DNA from: Schlegelella_A sp036263655
GTDB taxonomy: Bacteria; Pseudomonadota; Gammaproteobacteria; Burkholderiales; Burkholderiaceae_C
Assembly: GCA_036263655.1 (NCBI GenBank)
Contig: DATAGP010000047.1
Location: 50,645 to 114,644 of the forward strand
Reading direction: 5' to 3'
Length of the DNA: 64,000 nucleotides
A program made the translations under genes and the position numbers. The notes beneath the pieces are model-generated. The model had not been told where the DNA came from. It saw only the letters and a program-made list of their open reading frames with translations, and did no database searches. Below, piece by piece: positions 35,567-43,994 of this stretch (positions within the stretch are counted from its first letter, which is position 1; each line of letters begins with the position of its first letter).

Positions 35567-36256
35567 ATGCCTCCCGTATCAGCGAGAGCCAAGATTCCGC
35601 GCGCACCTCCGCTCAGGAGCAGCCTGTCCGAGCAGGCGTTCGACAGGCTCGAGGAAATGATCGTCACGCTGCAGCTGCCGCCGGGCAGCCTGTGGTCGGA
35701 AGCGGCGCTCAGCGAAGCGCTCGGCATCGGCAGGACGCCGGTGCGCGAGGCCGTGCAGCGACTCGCCGAGTTCCACCTCGTCGTGATCATGCGCCGGCAC
35801 GGCATCCGCATCGCCGAGGTCAACGAGCAGGAGCAGCTGCTCGTCCTCGAGACCCGGCGCGAGCTGGAGCGGCTGATCTCCGTGCGGGCGGCGCGCAGAG
35901 CCTCGAGCGCCGACAAGCAGGCGATGGCGGCCATGGCCCAGGCGCTGATCGCCGCCGGCAAGGCGGGCGACGTGCTCGAGATGCTGCGCCAGTACTTCGC
36001 CGCCAAGAAGTTCATGGCGCGCTGCGCGGGCAACCGCTTCTCGGAGCAGGCGATCGCGCCGCTGTACACGCTGTCGCGCCGCTTCTACTTCACGCATTAC
36101 GGCGAGCTCAACGATGTGGTCGTCGTGGCGCGACTGCACGCCGACCTGCTGCGCGCGGTGGCCACCGGCGACGAGGAGAAGGCGGGCCTGGCCAGCGACC
36201 GGCAGATCGACTACGCCGAGGAGTTCGCGAAGCGCATCATCACCAGGGGCTTCTGA
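35567..36256 (+). CDS. GntR-family transcriptional regulator (FCD type)
   Basis: A 229-residue regulator with an N-terminal winged HTH (residues ~20-85: LSEQAFDRLEEMIVTLQLPP, WSEAALSEALGIGRTPVREA, VQRLAEFHLVVIMRRHGIRI) and an all-helical FCD-type ligand domain (~95-225). FCD regulators usually bind a small carboxylate that releases them from DNA. ATG 35567 is used because it begins a normal family N-terminus; TTG 35516 is possible but lies in the operator dyad. It sits between the TRAP operon and the PhyH gene pair and probably controls both (inference). Confidence 0.9.
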   Translation: MPPVSARAKIPRAPPLRSSLSEQAFDRLEEMIVTLQLPPGSLWSEAALSEALGIGRTPVREAVQRLAEFHLVVIMRRHGIRIAEVNEQEQLLVLETRRELERLISVRAARRASSADKQAMAAMAQALIAAGKAGDVLEMLRQYFAAKKFMARCAGNRFSEQAIAPLYTLSRRFYFTHYGELNDVVVVARLHADLLRAVATGDEEKAGLASDRQIDYAEEFAKRIITRGF

Positions 36257-36285
36257 GCGCCGGCCGGCCGGCGATGCGGAGCCTG

Positions 36286-36303
36286 TAATATGTCAGTGAT
36301 ATC
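36286..36303. promoter_or_regulatory. AT-rich operator-like site upstream of the PhyH pair
   Basis: TAATATGTCAGTGATATC resembles the 35.5-kb site in AT content, in the ATAT blocks and in the GATA half-site (GTGATATC versus TTGATACC). It lies 22 bases before the first dioxygenase ATG, consistent with GntR control of this promoter. Confidence 0.35.
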
Positions 36304-36324
36304 GCAGATCGACCGGAGGCGGCC

Positions 36325-37152
36325 ATGCACCTGACCCAGCAACAAGTCGGCGACTTCCATCGCGACGGCTGCGTGTTCCCGTTCCGCGTCCTCAGCACGC
36401 TGGAGGCCAAGCACTACCGCAACTGCCTCGAGACGCACGAGGCGCTCGCCGGCAAGCCGCTGCAGGGGAACTGGCGCCACAAGACGCATCTGCTCTTCAC
36501 CTGGGCCGACGAGCTCGTCCACAACGACAACATCCTCGACGCCGTGTCCGACGTGCTCGGCCCCGAACTGCTGTGCTGGACCACCAACTTCTTCATCAAG
36601 GAGCCGGGCAGCGCCGGCTTCGTCTCCTGGCACCAGGATTCCACCTACTGGGGACTGGAGCCCGACGACGTGGTCACGGCCTGGGTCGCGTTCACCGACG
36701 CCACGCCCGAGAACGGCTACATGCAGTTCATCCCGGGCACGCACAAGGTGGAGCAGCTGCCGCACCTGGACACCTTCCATCGCGACAACCTGCTGTCGCG
36801 CGGCCAGGAGATTGCAGTCGACGTCGACACATCGAGGGCGGTCGGCATCGCCCTCCAGGCCGGCGAGATGTCGCTGCACCACATCAAGCTCGTGCACGGG
36901 TCGGAGCCGAACCGCAGCAACGATCGGCGTATCGGCCTCGCGATCCGCTACATCCCGACCTACGTGAAGCAGACCAAGGTGCGCGACTCGGCGATGCTGG
37001 TGCGCGGCGTCGACAAGTACCACCACTTCGACGACGAGCCGCGCCCGCGCGCCGACCTCGACGCCGATGCGCTCGCCGCCCATGCGGCATCGGTCGAGCG
37101 GCAGGTCAAGGCGCTCTACCAGGGCACCGACAAGCAGGAGTTCCGGGCCTGA
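36325..37152 (+). CDS. Phytanoyl-CoA dioxygenase-family protein (PhyH), first of two
   Basis: A 2-oxoglutarate/Fe(II) oxygenase of 275 residues. The facial triad is His103 and Asp105 (SWHQDSTYWG) plus His191 (LVHGSEPNRS), with Arg202 or Arg208 (NDRRIGLAIRYIP) placed to bind 2-oxoglutarate, so hydroxylase activity is expected. The neighbourhood (TRAP importer, FAD enzyme, hydrolase, second PhyH protein) indicates hydroxylation of an imported small molecule rather than fatty acyl-CoA. Start ATG 36325 has GGAGG five bases upstream. Confidence 0.92.
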   Translation: MHLTQQQVGDFHRDGCVFPFRVLSTLEAKHYRNCLETHEALAGKPLQGNWRHKTHLLFTWADELVHNDNILDAVSDVLGPELLCWTTNFFIKEPGSAGFVSWHQDSTYWGLEPDDVVTAWVAFTDATPENGYMQFIPGTHKVEQLPHLDTFHRDNLLSRGQEIAVDVDTSRAVGIALQAGEMSLHHIKLVHGSEPNRSNDRRIGLAIRYIPTYVKQTKVRDSAMLVRGVDKYHHFDDEPRPRADLDADALAAHAASVERQVKALYQGTDKQEFRA

Positions 37153-37186
37153 GGCGCCGCACCGCCGCACGAGGAGACAAGCCGCC

Positions 37187-38107
37187 ATGACCCCCGAGCA
37201 GGTTTTCGCCATCCCGCCGCGCGTGCTGACCCAGGCGCAGCGCGAGTTCTACTTCAGCGAGGGCTACATCCTGCTCGAGGCGATCGTCGGCGACGACTGG
37301 GTGCAGAGGCTGCGTGAGGCCACCGACGAGCTCGTCGAGCGCAGCCGCAAGGTCGTGCGTTCCGACGCTGCCTTCGATCTCGAGCCCGACCATCGGCCCG
37401 ACGCGCCGCGCCTGCGCCGGGTCAGCAACCCGACCGAGCACCATCCGGTGTTCTGGGAGTACGTCAATCGCTCGGTCCTGCCCGATGCCGTCGCCGACCT
37501 GGTCGGTCCGGACGTGAAGTTCCACCATTCCAAGCTCAACTTCAAGTGGAGCAAGGGCGGCGAGGAAGTGAAGTGGCACTACGACATCTCCTTCTGGCCG
37601 CACACCAACTACTCGCCGCTGACGATCGGCACCTATCTCTACGACTGCGGCATGGACCAGGGGCCGCTCGGCGTCATCCCCAGGAGCCACCTCCTGGAGC
37701 CGATGCTCACGCAGTACGACGACGCCGGCAAGTGGGTCGGCTGCCTCGGCGAGCGTGACCTCGCCCGCATCGATGTCGACCGGGCCGTCTACCTGACGGG
37801 ACCCGCCGGCTCGCTGACGCTGCACAACTGCCGGACGATCCACGGCTCGCCGCGCAACGACTCCGACCTCGGCCGGCCGCTGCTGCTCTACACGCTGAGC
37901 TCGGCCGATGCCTTCCCGTACACGGCCAACCCGATCAAGCCGATCCACGACCAGACGATCCTGCGCGGCCGCCGCGCCGCGTTTGCGCACCACGACCCGC
38001 GCCCGTGCCTGATCCCGCCCGACTGGTCGCGCGGCTACACCTCGATCTTCTCGCTGCAGCAGAAAGAAGACGAGCAGGCCGCCGTCGGCGCCGGCGCGAT
38101 GATGTGA
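37187..38107 (+). CDS. Phytanoyl-CoA dioxygenase-family protein (PhyH), second of two
   Basis: A second Fe(II)/2-oxoglutarate oxygenase, 306 residues, only distantly similar to its neighbour. The metal triad is His131 and Asp133 (KWHYDISFWPHTNYSP) and His219 (RTIHGSPRND), with Arg230 as a 2-oxoglutarate candidate. A QGPLGVIPRSHLLEPM segment is typical of PhyH enzymes acting on small polar substrates. It follows the first oxygenase after 34 bases with GAGGAGA upstream. Two non-redundant oxygenases in one operon suggest two successive hydroxylations, or hydroxylation of two related compounds. Confidence 0.92.
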   Translation: MTPEQVFAIPPRVLTQAQREFYFSEGYILLEAIVGDDWVQRLREATDELVERSRKVVRSDAAFDLEPDHRPDAPRLRRVSNPTEHHPVFWEYVNRSVLPDAVADLVGPDVKFHHSKLNFKWSKGGEEVKWHYDISFWPHTNYSPLTIGTYLYDCGMDQGPLGVIPRSHLLEPMLTQYDDAGKWVGCLGERDLARIDVDRAVYLTGPAGSLTLHNCRTIHGSPRNDSDLGRPLLLYTLSSADAFPYTANPIKPIHDQTILRGRRAAFAHHDPRPCLIPPDWSRGYTSIFSLQQKEDEQAAVGAGAMM

Positions 38108-38117
38108 CGAGCAGCCC

Positions 38118-38258
38118 CTAGGCGATGCTGCCGGCCAGCAGGCCGGCGCCGGCGGCGGCGATCGTCAGCACCAGGGCGACGGCGAGCGTCCCCCACCACG
38201 GCGACGAGGGCGGATCGTCCTGGCCGGGCGTGCTGCGAAACGGATCGGGGGGGCTCAT
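38118..38258 (-). CDS. Small single-helix membrane protein (46 aa)
   Basis: A short open frame encoding a soluble Pro/Ser-rich N-terminus (MSPPDPFRSTPGQDDPPSS) and one transmembrane helix (WWGTLAVALVLTIAAAGAGL) at the C-terminus. The family is not recognised. Support is a TACATT -10-like box on the minus strand ending exactly six bases before the ATG (leaderless arrangement) and the clear amphiphilic design. It is convergent with the PhyH genes. Small proteins of this type are common and usually unannotated. Confidence 0.5.
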   Translation of the reverse strand: MSPPDPFRSTPGQDDPPSSPWWGTLAVALVLTIAAAGAGLLAGSIA

Positions 38259-38264
38259 CGGTTC

Positions 38265-38270
38265 AATGTA
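38265..38270 (-). promoter_or_regulatory. Candidate -10 box of the 46-aa protein gene (TACATT)
   Basis: On the minus strand TACATT is followed by GAACCG and the ATG at 38258, again a six-base spacing from -10 to start codon. Confidence 0.35.
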
Positions 38271-38465
38271 GGCAGCGTGTGGGGCACGGTGAACCCACCA
38301 GGTTGGGGAACGTCGCGCCCCGGCCCTGAGCGAACGCAAGCGGCGCGCCAGCAGAGGCAGCGACGTCCCGCGGAGGCATTCACAGATCTTTACCGCGGGC
38401 GCAATGTGCACTCACGCGGCCCGCCGATGATGGGCTCGTGTCCGATGTCCGGACGGGAGCAGACG

Positions 38466-39125
38466 ATGAAGACGACAGGCAGCGCGACCCAAGCGAAGGC
38501 GGCGACGGCGGCACGACAGGTGCGCGTGGTCATGATCGGCATGCTGGCGACGCTGCTCGCTGTCGTGTGCGCCACGGCCTGGGCTCAGGCGGGCGCGTCG
38601 GCCTCGACTCAGGGCGGCCCGGGAATGCACGGCGCGATGCACCACGGCGGCATGCAGCACGCGGGCATGCACCAGCGCGCCATGCACCACGGCGGCGGCA
38701 TGCATGGCGGGATGGGCGGCATGGGCGGGATGATGTTCGGCGGCTCGCCGGAACGCATGGGCCGCATGATCGACCGCCTTCTCGACGGCCTCAACGCGAC
38801 CGACGCGCAGCGAGCGCAGATCAAGCAGATCGCGGCGGCTGCCGCGACCGATCTGCGCGCCCAGGCGCAGGCCGGCCGGGCCATCCGCGAGCGCGGCATG
38901 CTCGCCTTCACCTCGCCGAGCGTCGACGCCGCTGCCGCCGAGCGGGCGCGCCAGGAGATGCTCCAGCACCAGGACCAGATGAGCCGCCGCGCCAGCCAGG
39001 CCATGCTCGAGGCGGCGCGTGTCCTCACGCCCGATCAGCGGGCCAGGATCGGCGAGCGCATCCGCGACCGCCAGGCCCGGCACGCCGACCGGATGAAGCG
39101 GATGGAACGCGAGCCGCGCCGATAA
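38466..39125 (+). CDS. Spy/CpxP-like periplasmic protein with Met/His-rich segment
   Basis: An exported 219-residue protein. A signal peptide (VVMIGMLATLLAVVCATAWA) is followed by a low-complexity Met/His/Gly stretch (about residues 53-92: HGAMHHGGMQHAGMHQRAMH then GGMHGGMGGMGGMM) likely to bind Cu, Ag or Ni. An all-helical Spy-like region follows, with the LTxxQ-like motifs LNATDAQRAQIKQI and LTPDQRARIGERIRDRQ. Spy proteins act as periplasmic chaperones or metal sensors, often induced by envelope stress. The ATG has GGGAG upstream. It sits 55 bases before a response regulator/kinase pair in the same direction, a usual arrangement for a metal- or envelope-stress system. Confidence 0.87.
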   Translation: MKTTGSATQAKAATAARQVRVVMIGMLATLLAVVCATAWAQAGASASTQGGPGMHGAMHHGGMQHAGMHQRAMHHGGGMHGGMGGMGGMMFGGSPERMGRMIDRLLDGLNATDAQRAQIKQIAAAAATDLRAQAQAGRAIRERGMLAFTSPSVDAAAAERARQEMLQHQDQMSRRASQAMLEAARVLTPDQRARIGERIRDRQARHADRMKRMEREPRR

Positions 39126-39180
39126 TCCCGCCCAGCCCTTCGTGCGCCGGCCGTCGCAGGACGCCCGGCGCTTCGCCTCG

Positions 39181-39894
39181 ATGACGCCACGAATCCTCCT
39201 CGTCGACGACGACACCCGCCTCTCCTCAATGGTGGGCGACTACCTCGGCCAGGCCGGCTTCGAGGTCGAGACCGCCGGCACCATCGCGGCGGGCCGCGAC
39301 CGCCTGGCCGGCAACACCTACGACGCCCTCGTGCTCGACCTCATGCTTCCGGACGGCGACGGCCTCGACCTGTGCCGCGAGGTCCGCGGCAACCCGCGCA
39401 CGCGCCAGCTGCCCATGCTGATGCTCACCGCCCGGGGCGAGCCGCTCGACCGCATCGTCGGACTCGAGCTCGGCGCCGACGACTACCTGGGCAAGCCCTT
39501 CGAGCCGCGCGAGCTCCTCGCCAGGGTCAAGGCGCTGCTGCGCCGCGCCTCGCCGCAGGCCGCCGCCGACGACGTGCTCCGCTTCGGTCGCCTGGAGATC
39601 GATCTCGGTGCCCGGGTAGCGCGCTTGGACGGCAAGATCTGCGATCTCACTGGCCACCAGTTCGACCTCCTCGTCGTGCTCGCGCAGAGCCCGGGGCGGG
39701 TCCTCTCGCGCGACCAGATCATGGATTCGCTCAAGGGCCACCCGCTGGAGGCCTTCGACCGCTCGATCGACGTCCACATCTCGCGCATCCGCGCGGCCAT
39801 CGAGGACGACCCCAAGGCGCCCCGCCGCGTCCTCACCGTTCGCGGCGCAGGCTACGTGTTCGCGAGAAAGCAGGACGCCGACAGCGCGGCATGA
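39181..39894 (+). CDS. OmpR-family response regulator
   Basis: A 237-residue regulator with an N-terminal receiver (LLVDDDTRLSSMVGDYL, phospho-acceptor Asp53 in LVLDLMLPDGDG, Lys in DYLGKPFEPRELLAR) and a C-terminal winged helix (about 135-230; LTGHQFDLLVVLAQSPGRVL, RSIDVHISRIRAAIEDDP, RVLTVRGAGYVF). It resembles CpxR-, CopR- or RstA-type regulators. ATG 39181 is the family start. The cognate kinase gene follows after 22 bases, and the likely target is the upstream Met/His-rich protein (inference from order). Confidence 0.93.
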   Translation: MTPRILLVDDDTRLSSMVGDYLGQAGFEVETAGTIAAGRDRLAGNTYDALVLDLMLPDGDGLDLCREVRGNPRTRQLPMLMLTARGEPLDRIVGLELGADDYLGKPFEPRELLARVKALLRRASPQAAADDVLRFGRLEIDLGARVARLDGKICDLTGHQFDLLVVLAQSPGRVLSRDQIMDSLKGHPLEAFDRSIDVHISRIRAAIEDDPKAPRRVLTVRGAGYVFARKQDADSAA

Positions 39895-39916
39895 GCGAGA
39901 GCCCGGGGGCGGCGCC

Positions 39917-41308
39917 ATGACCAGCCTGTACCTGCGCATCTACGCGACGGTCGTCGTCGTCCTGCTGCTGTTCGCGTTCGGATCGGGCTGGATCGTCCAG
40001 CGTCACCTCGACCAGGAGCGTGCCAGCAACGAGCAGGTCGTCAGCGAGCGGCTCGGCGCCTGGGCCGACCTGCTCGAGAACGCCCTGCCGGGGGTGAACG
40101 CGGCCCCGGAAGTCCAGGCCGCGGCCCTGAACGAGTGGTCGCAGCGGCTGCGCGTGCCCCTGGCGCTCGACAGCCCGACCGGCGAGCGCATCGGCGCGTC
40201 CGAGAGCTTTCTCCGGCGCGCCGCCGACGGCCAGCGCGCCTTCTCGTTCAAGCTCGACGACGGTCGCACGCTCTGGACCATGCGCTGGGGCGGCCGACGG
40301 CAGGCCGGCAGCGGGGCGCAGGCGAGCGGCGCCGCCGACGAGCGACCGCGCGGCCGCGCCTCGCAGCAGTGGCCGATGGTCCTGCCGGGCCTGTCACGCG
40401 GCGCCGGGCTGGTGGTCGTCCTGATTGTCCTGTTCATCGCGGTGGCCGCCGGCGCCTACCCGGTGGTCCGCCGCCTCACGCGACGGCTCGAGGCCCTGAA
40501 GAGCGGCGTCGAGCAGTTCGGCGCCGGCCAGCTGGGCCACCGCGTGGCGATCTCCGGCCACGACGAGGTCGGCGCCGTCGCGGCGAGCTTCAACGTCGCC
40601 GCGGCCCGGGTCGAGGCACTGGTGCGCTCGCACCAGTCGCTGCTCGCCAATGCCAGCCACGAGCTGCGCTCGCCGCTGGCCCGGATGAAGATGGCGGTGT
40701 CGATGCTCGACAAGGCCGGCCCCGAGCAGCGCGAGCGGCTGAAGCGCGAGATCGACACCAACGTCGCCGAGCTCGATGCGCTGGTCGAGGAGGTGCTGCT
40801 GGCGAGCCGCCTCGACGCGACGCGCGATCAGCTGCGCGGCGAGCCGGTCGACCTGCTGGCCGTCGCGGTCGAGGAGTCGTCGCACGTCGACGCGGTGGTC
40901 GACGCCCCGGGCAGCCTCTTCGTCTCGGGCGAGACCCGCCTCCTGCATCGCGCCTTGCGCAACCTGCTCGAGAACGCGCGCCGCTACGGCGGCGGGTCGA
41001 TCGAGGTGTCGCTGCGCAGCCTGCCCGGAGCCGCCGTTTCCCGCGCCGAGATCCGCGTCTGCGACCGCGGCCCGGGCGTTCCGGCCGAGATGCGCGAGCG
41101 CATCTTCGAGCCGTTCTTCCGCATGCCCGGGCACGCGGAGCAGGACGGCGGAGTCGGCCTCGGGCTGGCTCTGGTCAAGCAGATCGCCGAGCGGCACGGC
41201 GGCAGCGTTCGCTGCGAGGCGCGCGCCGGCGGCGGCAGCTGCTTCGTGATCGAACTGCCGGTGGCAGCGATGCACGCGCCCGCCGCCGCGGCCCTCGCCA
41301 CGGCTTAG
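39917..41308 (+). CDS. Sensor histidine kinase of the Spy-like/OmpR locus
   Basis: An inner-membrane kinase of 463 residues: TM1 (about 6-26, IYATVVVVLLLFAFGSGWI), a ~130-residue periplasmic sensor with no recognised fold, TM2 (about 160-180, GLVVVLIVLFIAVAAGAYPV), a HAMP domain (~182-235), HisKA with phospho-acceptor His248 (NASHELRSPLARMK), and a HATPase with LLENARRYGGG, CDRGPGVP and GVGLGLALVKQIAERHGG. It is paired with the preceding regulator. The periplasmic part contains no Met/His cluster, so metal sensing may be indirect through the Spy-like protein. Confidence 0.93.
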   Translation: MTSLYLRIYATVVVVLLLFAFGSGWIVQRHLDQERASNEQVVSERLGAWADLLENALPGVNAAPEVQAAALNEWSQRLRVPLALDSPTGERIGASESFLRRAADGQRAFSFKLDDGRTLWTMRWGGRRQAGSGAQASGAADERPRGRASQQWPMVLPGLSRGAGLVVVLIVLFIAVAAGAYPVVRRLTRRLEALKSGVEQFGAGQLGHRVAISGHDEVGAVAASFNVAAARVEALVRSHQSLLANASHELRSPLARMKMAVSMLDKAGPEQRERLKREIDTNVAELDALVEEVLLASRLDATRDQLRGEPVDLLAVAVEESSHVDAVVDAPGSLFVSGETRLLHRALRNLLENARRYGGGSIEVSLRSLPGAAVSRAEIRVCDRGPGVPAEMRERIFEPFFRMPGHAEQDGGVGLGLALVKQIAERHGGSVRCEARAGGGSCFVIELPVAAMHAPAAAALATA

Positions 41309-41342
41309 CGATTGGCCTGGGCGGCCACGCAGCCGCGAAGCG

Positions 41343-42761
41343 TCAGGCGCCGGCAGCGAGCGATGCAACCTCCGCCCGGCGCTGCCGGCGCAGCGTCCAA
41401 GCCAGGAAGGCCGTCATGCCGATGGCGGCGACGGTGAGTCCGAGCGTGGCCATCGACCAGAAGCCCTGCGCCGCGCGCATCCACGACGGCGGCCCGATGC
41501 CCGCGAGGTCGAAGGCCACGACGTAGCCGCCGCCGAGCCCGACGCCCCAGATCGCCAGCACGTAGACGATCAGCGGCACCGTGGCGATGCGGTAGGCGCG
41601 CAGCACGAAGGCGGCGATCGTCTGCGCCGCGTCGGCGACGTGGAAGAGCGCCACCCAGGCGAGCAGGGGGACGGCTGCGGCGACGATGACCGGGTTGCTG
41701 GTGTAGAGCTCGACGACGATGCCGCGCAGGAGGTAGACGGCGCCGCCGAGCGCCGCCGCGATCAGGATGCCGATCTCGAGGCCGGCCCAGCCGATCTGCC
41801 GCGCGTCGCGCACGTCGTCGGCGCCGACCCGCTGCGCCACCAGCGTGCTCGTCGCGTTGGCGATGGCGAGCGGGAGCATGAACATCATCGACACCATGTT
41901 CACCGCCACCTGGTGGCCGGCAACGGCGGTGGCGCCGATGCGCGACACGAAGAAGGCCATGAAGGTGAAGCCGGTCACCTCGACCACGATCGCGAGGCCC
42001 ATCGGCACGCCCAGCCGCAGCAGCGCCCCGATCCGGGCCGGGTCGGGGCGACTCAGGTGGCGGCCGAGGCCGAAGGGCTCGTAGAAGGCGTCCCGGCGCA
42101 GCAGCACCCAGGCGGCGAGCAGCTGCACCGCCATGACGATCGCCGTCGCCATGCCGCAGCCGGCGGCGCCGAGCGCTGGCAAGCGAAGCTCGCCGAACGG
42201 CAGCGGCAGGGTGGCGCCGAAGACGAGCAGGGCGTTCAGCGGCACCTTCAGGCCGAGGGCTCCGATCTGCAGCGCCATCACGGCCTTAGGCCGCGACACG
42301 GCGATGTTGAAGCCCCGATAGGCAGTGAAGACCAGCGCCGCCGGCAGGGCGAAGGCCAGGCCGCGCAGGTAGTCGCGCACCTTGGCGGCGACGTCCGGCT
42401 CGGCGCGGGCGAGGGCCAGGAACGGCTCCGGAAAGAGGAGCAGGGCGCAGCCCGGCACGGCCAGGGCCAGCGCCAGCCAGACCGCCTGCTCGGTCGCGCG
42501 GCCGCTCTCGCGCAGCTTGCCGGCGCCGTAGAGCTGCCCGGCGATGGGGCCGATGGCGAGGACGATGCCCATGAAGCCGACGAACACCGAGATGTAGACC
42601 GAGCCGCCGATGGCCAGCGCGGCGAGGTCGATGCGCGTGGTCCGCGCCACCATGACGGTGTCGACGGTGCTGAACGCGAGCACCGCCAGCTGGCCGACGA
42701 ACACCGGCCAGGCGAGCGGCGCGATGCGGCGCGCGCTCGCGGCGAGCGAAGGCCGCGTCAT
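41343..42761 (-). CDS. MATE-family efflux transporter
   Basis: A 12-helix Na+- or H+-coupled multidrug/toxin exporter of 472 residues. Characteristic segments are PVFVGQLAVLAFSTVDTVMV, GPIAGQLYGAGKLRESGRA, LPLAIANATSTLVAQRVGA and a repeat of the half-domain in the C-terminal part. It resembles the NorM branch. Substrates cannot be read from sequence. The ATG at 42761 overlaps the stop of the upstream DUF3717-DUF1289 gene (ATGA), so expression is coupled. Confidence 0.93.
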   Translation of the reverse strand: MTRPSLAASARRIAPLAWPVFVGQLAVLAFSTVDTVMVARTTRIDLAALAIGGSVYISVFVGFMGIVLAIGPIAGQLYGAGKLRESGRATEQAVWLALALAVPGCALLLFPEPFLALARAEPDVAAKVRDYLRGLAFALPAALVFTAYRGFNIAVSRPKAVMALQIGALGLKVPLNALLVFGATLPLPFGELRLPALGAAGCGMATAIVMAVQLLAAWVLLRRDAFYEPFGLGRHLSRPDPARIGALLRLGVPMGLAIVVEVTGFTFMAFFVSRIGATAVAGHQVAVNMVSMMFMLPLAIANATSTLVAQRVGADDVRDARQIGWAGLEIGILIAAALGGAVYLLRGIVVELYTSNPVIVAAAVPLLAWVALFHVADAAQTIAAFVLRAYRIATVPLIVYVLAIWGVGLGGGYVVAFDLAGIGPPSWMRAAQGFWSMATLGLTVAAIGMTAFLAWTLRRQRRAEVASLAAGA

Positions 42762-43204
42762 GCGGCGGCGGCGCTCTTCGCTGTCTCGGGGTCGCGTGCC
42801 CGCTCGGCGTAGCGGTTGAAGCGCCAGGCCGTGCCTTCGAGCGTGATCCGGCGCCAGGTCTGGCGCTTCTCGGCCGGCGTCATCTCGGTCCAGCGCTGCA
42901 CTTCCAGGAAGGTCCGGCCGCAGCCCTTGCAGACCGGGTCACCCTGGCTGGTCGAGCAGATGGCGATGCACGGCGCGTCCGGCGTCGTCGCATACCAGGC
43001 CAGCCAGGCCTGCGCCGCCGCGGGCGGCATCGAGGCCTCGTCGCATTCGGTCTCGTGGTAGTAGACCATCAGCGCATACACCTCGGCGAGCGCGCGCACC
43101 TCGGGGCACGCGGTGATGCCGTCGGGGGAAGGCTTCCTGTCGCGCCACCAGTTGATGGCGGATTCGATGTCGGTGATGTGCAGGGCGGCCACGGAGAGCA
43201 GCAC
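42758..43204 (-). CDS. DUF3717-DUF1289 fusion protein
   Basis: A 148-residue protein joining two small conserved domains. The N-terminal half (residues ~7-70: ITDIESAINWWRDRKPSPDG, VYALMVYYHETECDEA) is DUF3717-like. The C-terminal half (~75-125: PCIAICSTSQGDPVCKGCGR, WTEMTPAEKRQTWRRI) is DUF1289, with three closely spaced cysteines (ICSTSQGDPVCKGC) that suggest zinc or Fe-S binding. Neither domain has a firm function. It is translationally coupled to the MATE gene downstream. Confidence 0.85.
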   Translation of the reverse strand: MLLSVAALHITDIESAINWWRDRKPSPDGITACPEVRALAEVYALMVYYHETECDEASMPPAAAQAWLAWYATTPDAPCIAICSTSQGDPVCKGCGRTFLEVQRWTEMTPAEKRQTWRRITLEGTAWRFNRYAERARDPETAKSAAAA

Positions 43205-43252
43205 CTCGGCGCAGCGCGAGGCGGGTCAGGGCAGGCGAAGAAGAATAGCAGC

Positions 43253-43274
43253 CGCCGCCGGGTCGCCGGCGGCG
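43253..43274 (-). terminator. Hairpin terminator downstream of the Cys-rich exported protein gene
   Basis: CGCCGCCGG (43253-43261) pairs with CCGGCGGCG (43266-43274) around a 4-nt loop. Read on the minus strand, the hairpin is followed by a pyrimidine-rich CTGCTATTCTTCTTCG. It lies 22 bases after the stop of the gene at 43296. Confidence 0.55.
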
Positions 43275-43295
43275 TGCGCAGGACCGGCGCAGGGG

Positions 43296-43754
43296 CTACT
43301 TGGTCGGGCCGCTGGCGGCGGAGCCGCCGGGCACGATCACGATCGTGGGGCTGCCGACGGTGGTGGTCGTAGTCGTTTCCTTGATCACGCCGCCGCCGCC
43401 GACGCTGCCGGAGGTCGTCGTCTTCTGGTTGCCCGTCGAGGTGCCCTTGGCGCGGGCCAGGCAGTCGCTCTTCTCGGTTCCAGTCAGGGCGTTGCAGCGC
43501 TCGGCCGCGTTCTGCGGCAGCGAGCCGCTGTTGTCGAGGCGGTTGCGCTTGCGCTCGTCGGCGGCGGCCCCCGCTTCCTTGAGGCACGTGGCACGGTCCT
43601 GCGCCGTGCGGCCGGCTTCGCAGTCCGCGCGCTCCTTGGTGTAGGCCGCCTTGCCTGCCGGTGCGCTCGCGGACGCCGCGAATGCAGGGCTGGCGAGGAG
43701 GGCGGCGACGCCGATCAGGGCCGATCCGGCCAGGGATGAAATGAAGCGGTTCAT
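43296..43754 (-). CDS. Exported Cys-containing hypothetical protein (152 aa)
   Basis: The product has a clear signal peptide (SLAGSALIGVAALLASPAFA) and a small mature domain with four cysteines in two pairs (DCEAGRTAQDRATCLKE and RCNALTGTEKSDCLARAKG), each resembling a CX8-9C helical hairpin that could form disulfides. The C-terminus is low complexity, with a Thr run and VGSPTIVIVPGG. The function is unknown; similar short periplasmic proteins are common in Burkholderiales. The start at 43754 has GGAGGAC just upstream, which is decisive over longer readings. Confidence 0.8.
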   Translation of the reverse strand: MNRFISSLAGSALIGVAALLASPAFAASASAPAGKAAYTKERADCEAGRTAQDRATCLKEAGAAADERKRNRLDNSGSLPQNAAERCNALTGTEKSDCLARAKGTSTGNQKTTTSGSVGGGGVIKETTTTTTVGSPTIVIVPGGSAASGPTK

Positions 43755-43994
43755 GGTGTTGTCCTCCGCAGAGGCCTTCGTCTTGTCGCGATCCGGTGAA
43801 GGTACGACGCCATTGCGCGGCCGGGCCGTAGGACGGGACCGGGACGTCACGCCGCCGAAGCTCCCGTTTACCGGTGCCGGCCGGTGCTTTCACGCACAAG
43901 TGCGCACGCTGGGCGGCTCCGCAGGGGACGATGCCGCCGAGAATGGCCGGGCTTCGCCGAGCCCCTGCCGGGCCGAGGCGCCACCGGCTGCCGC

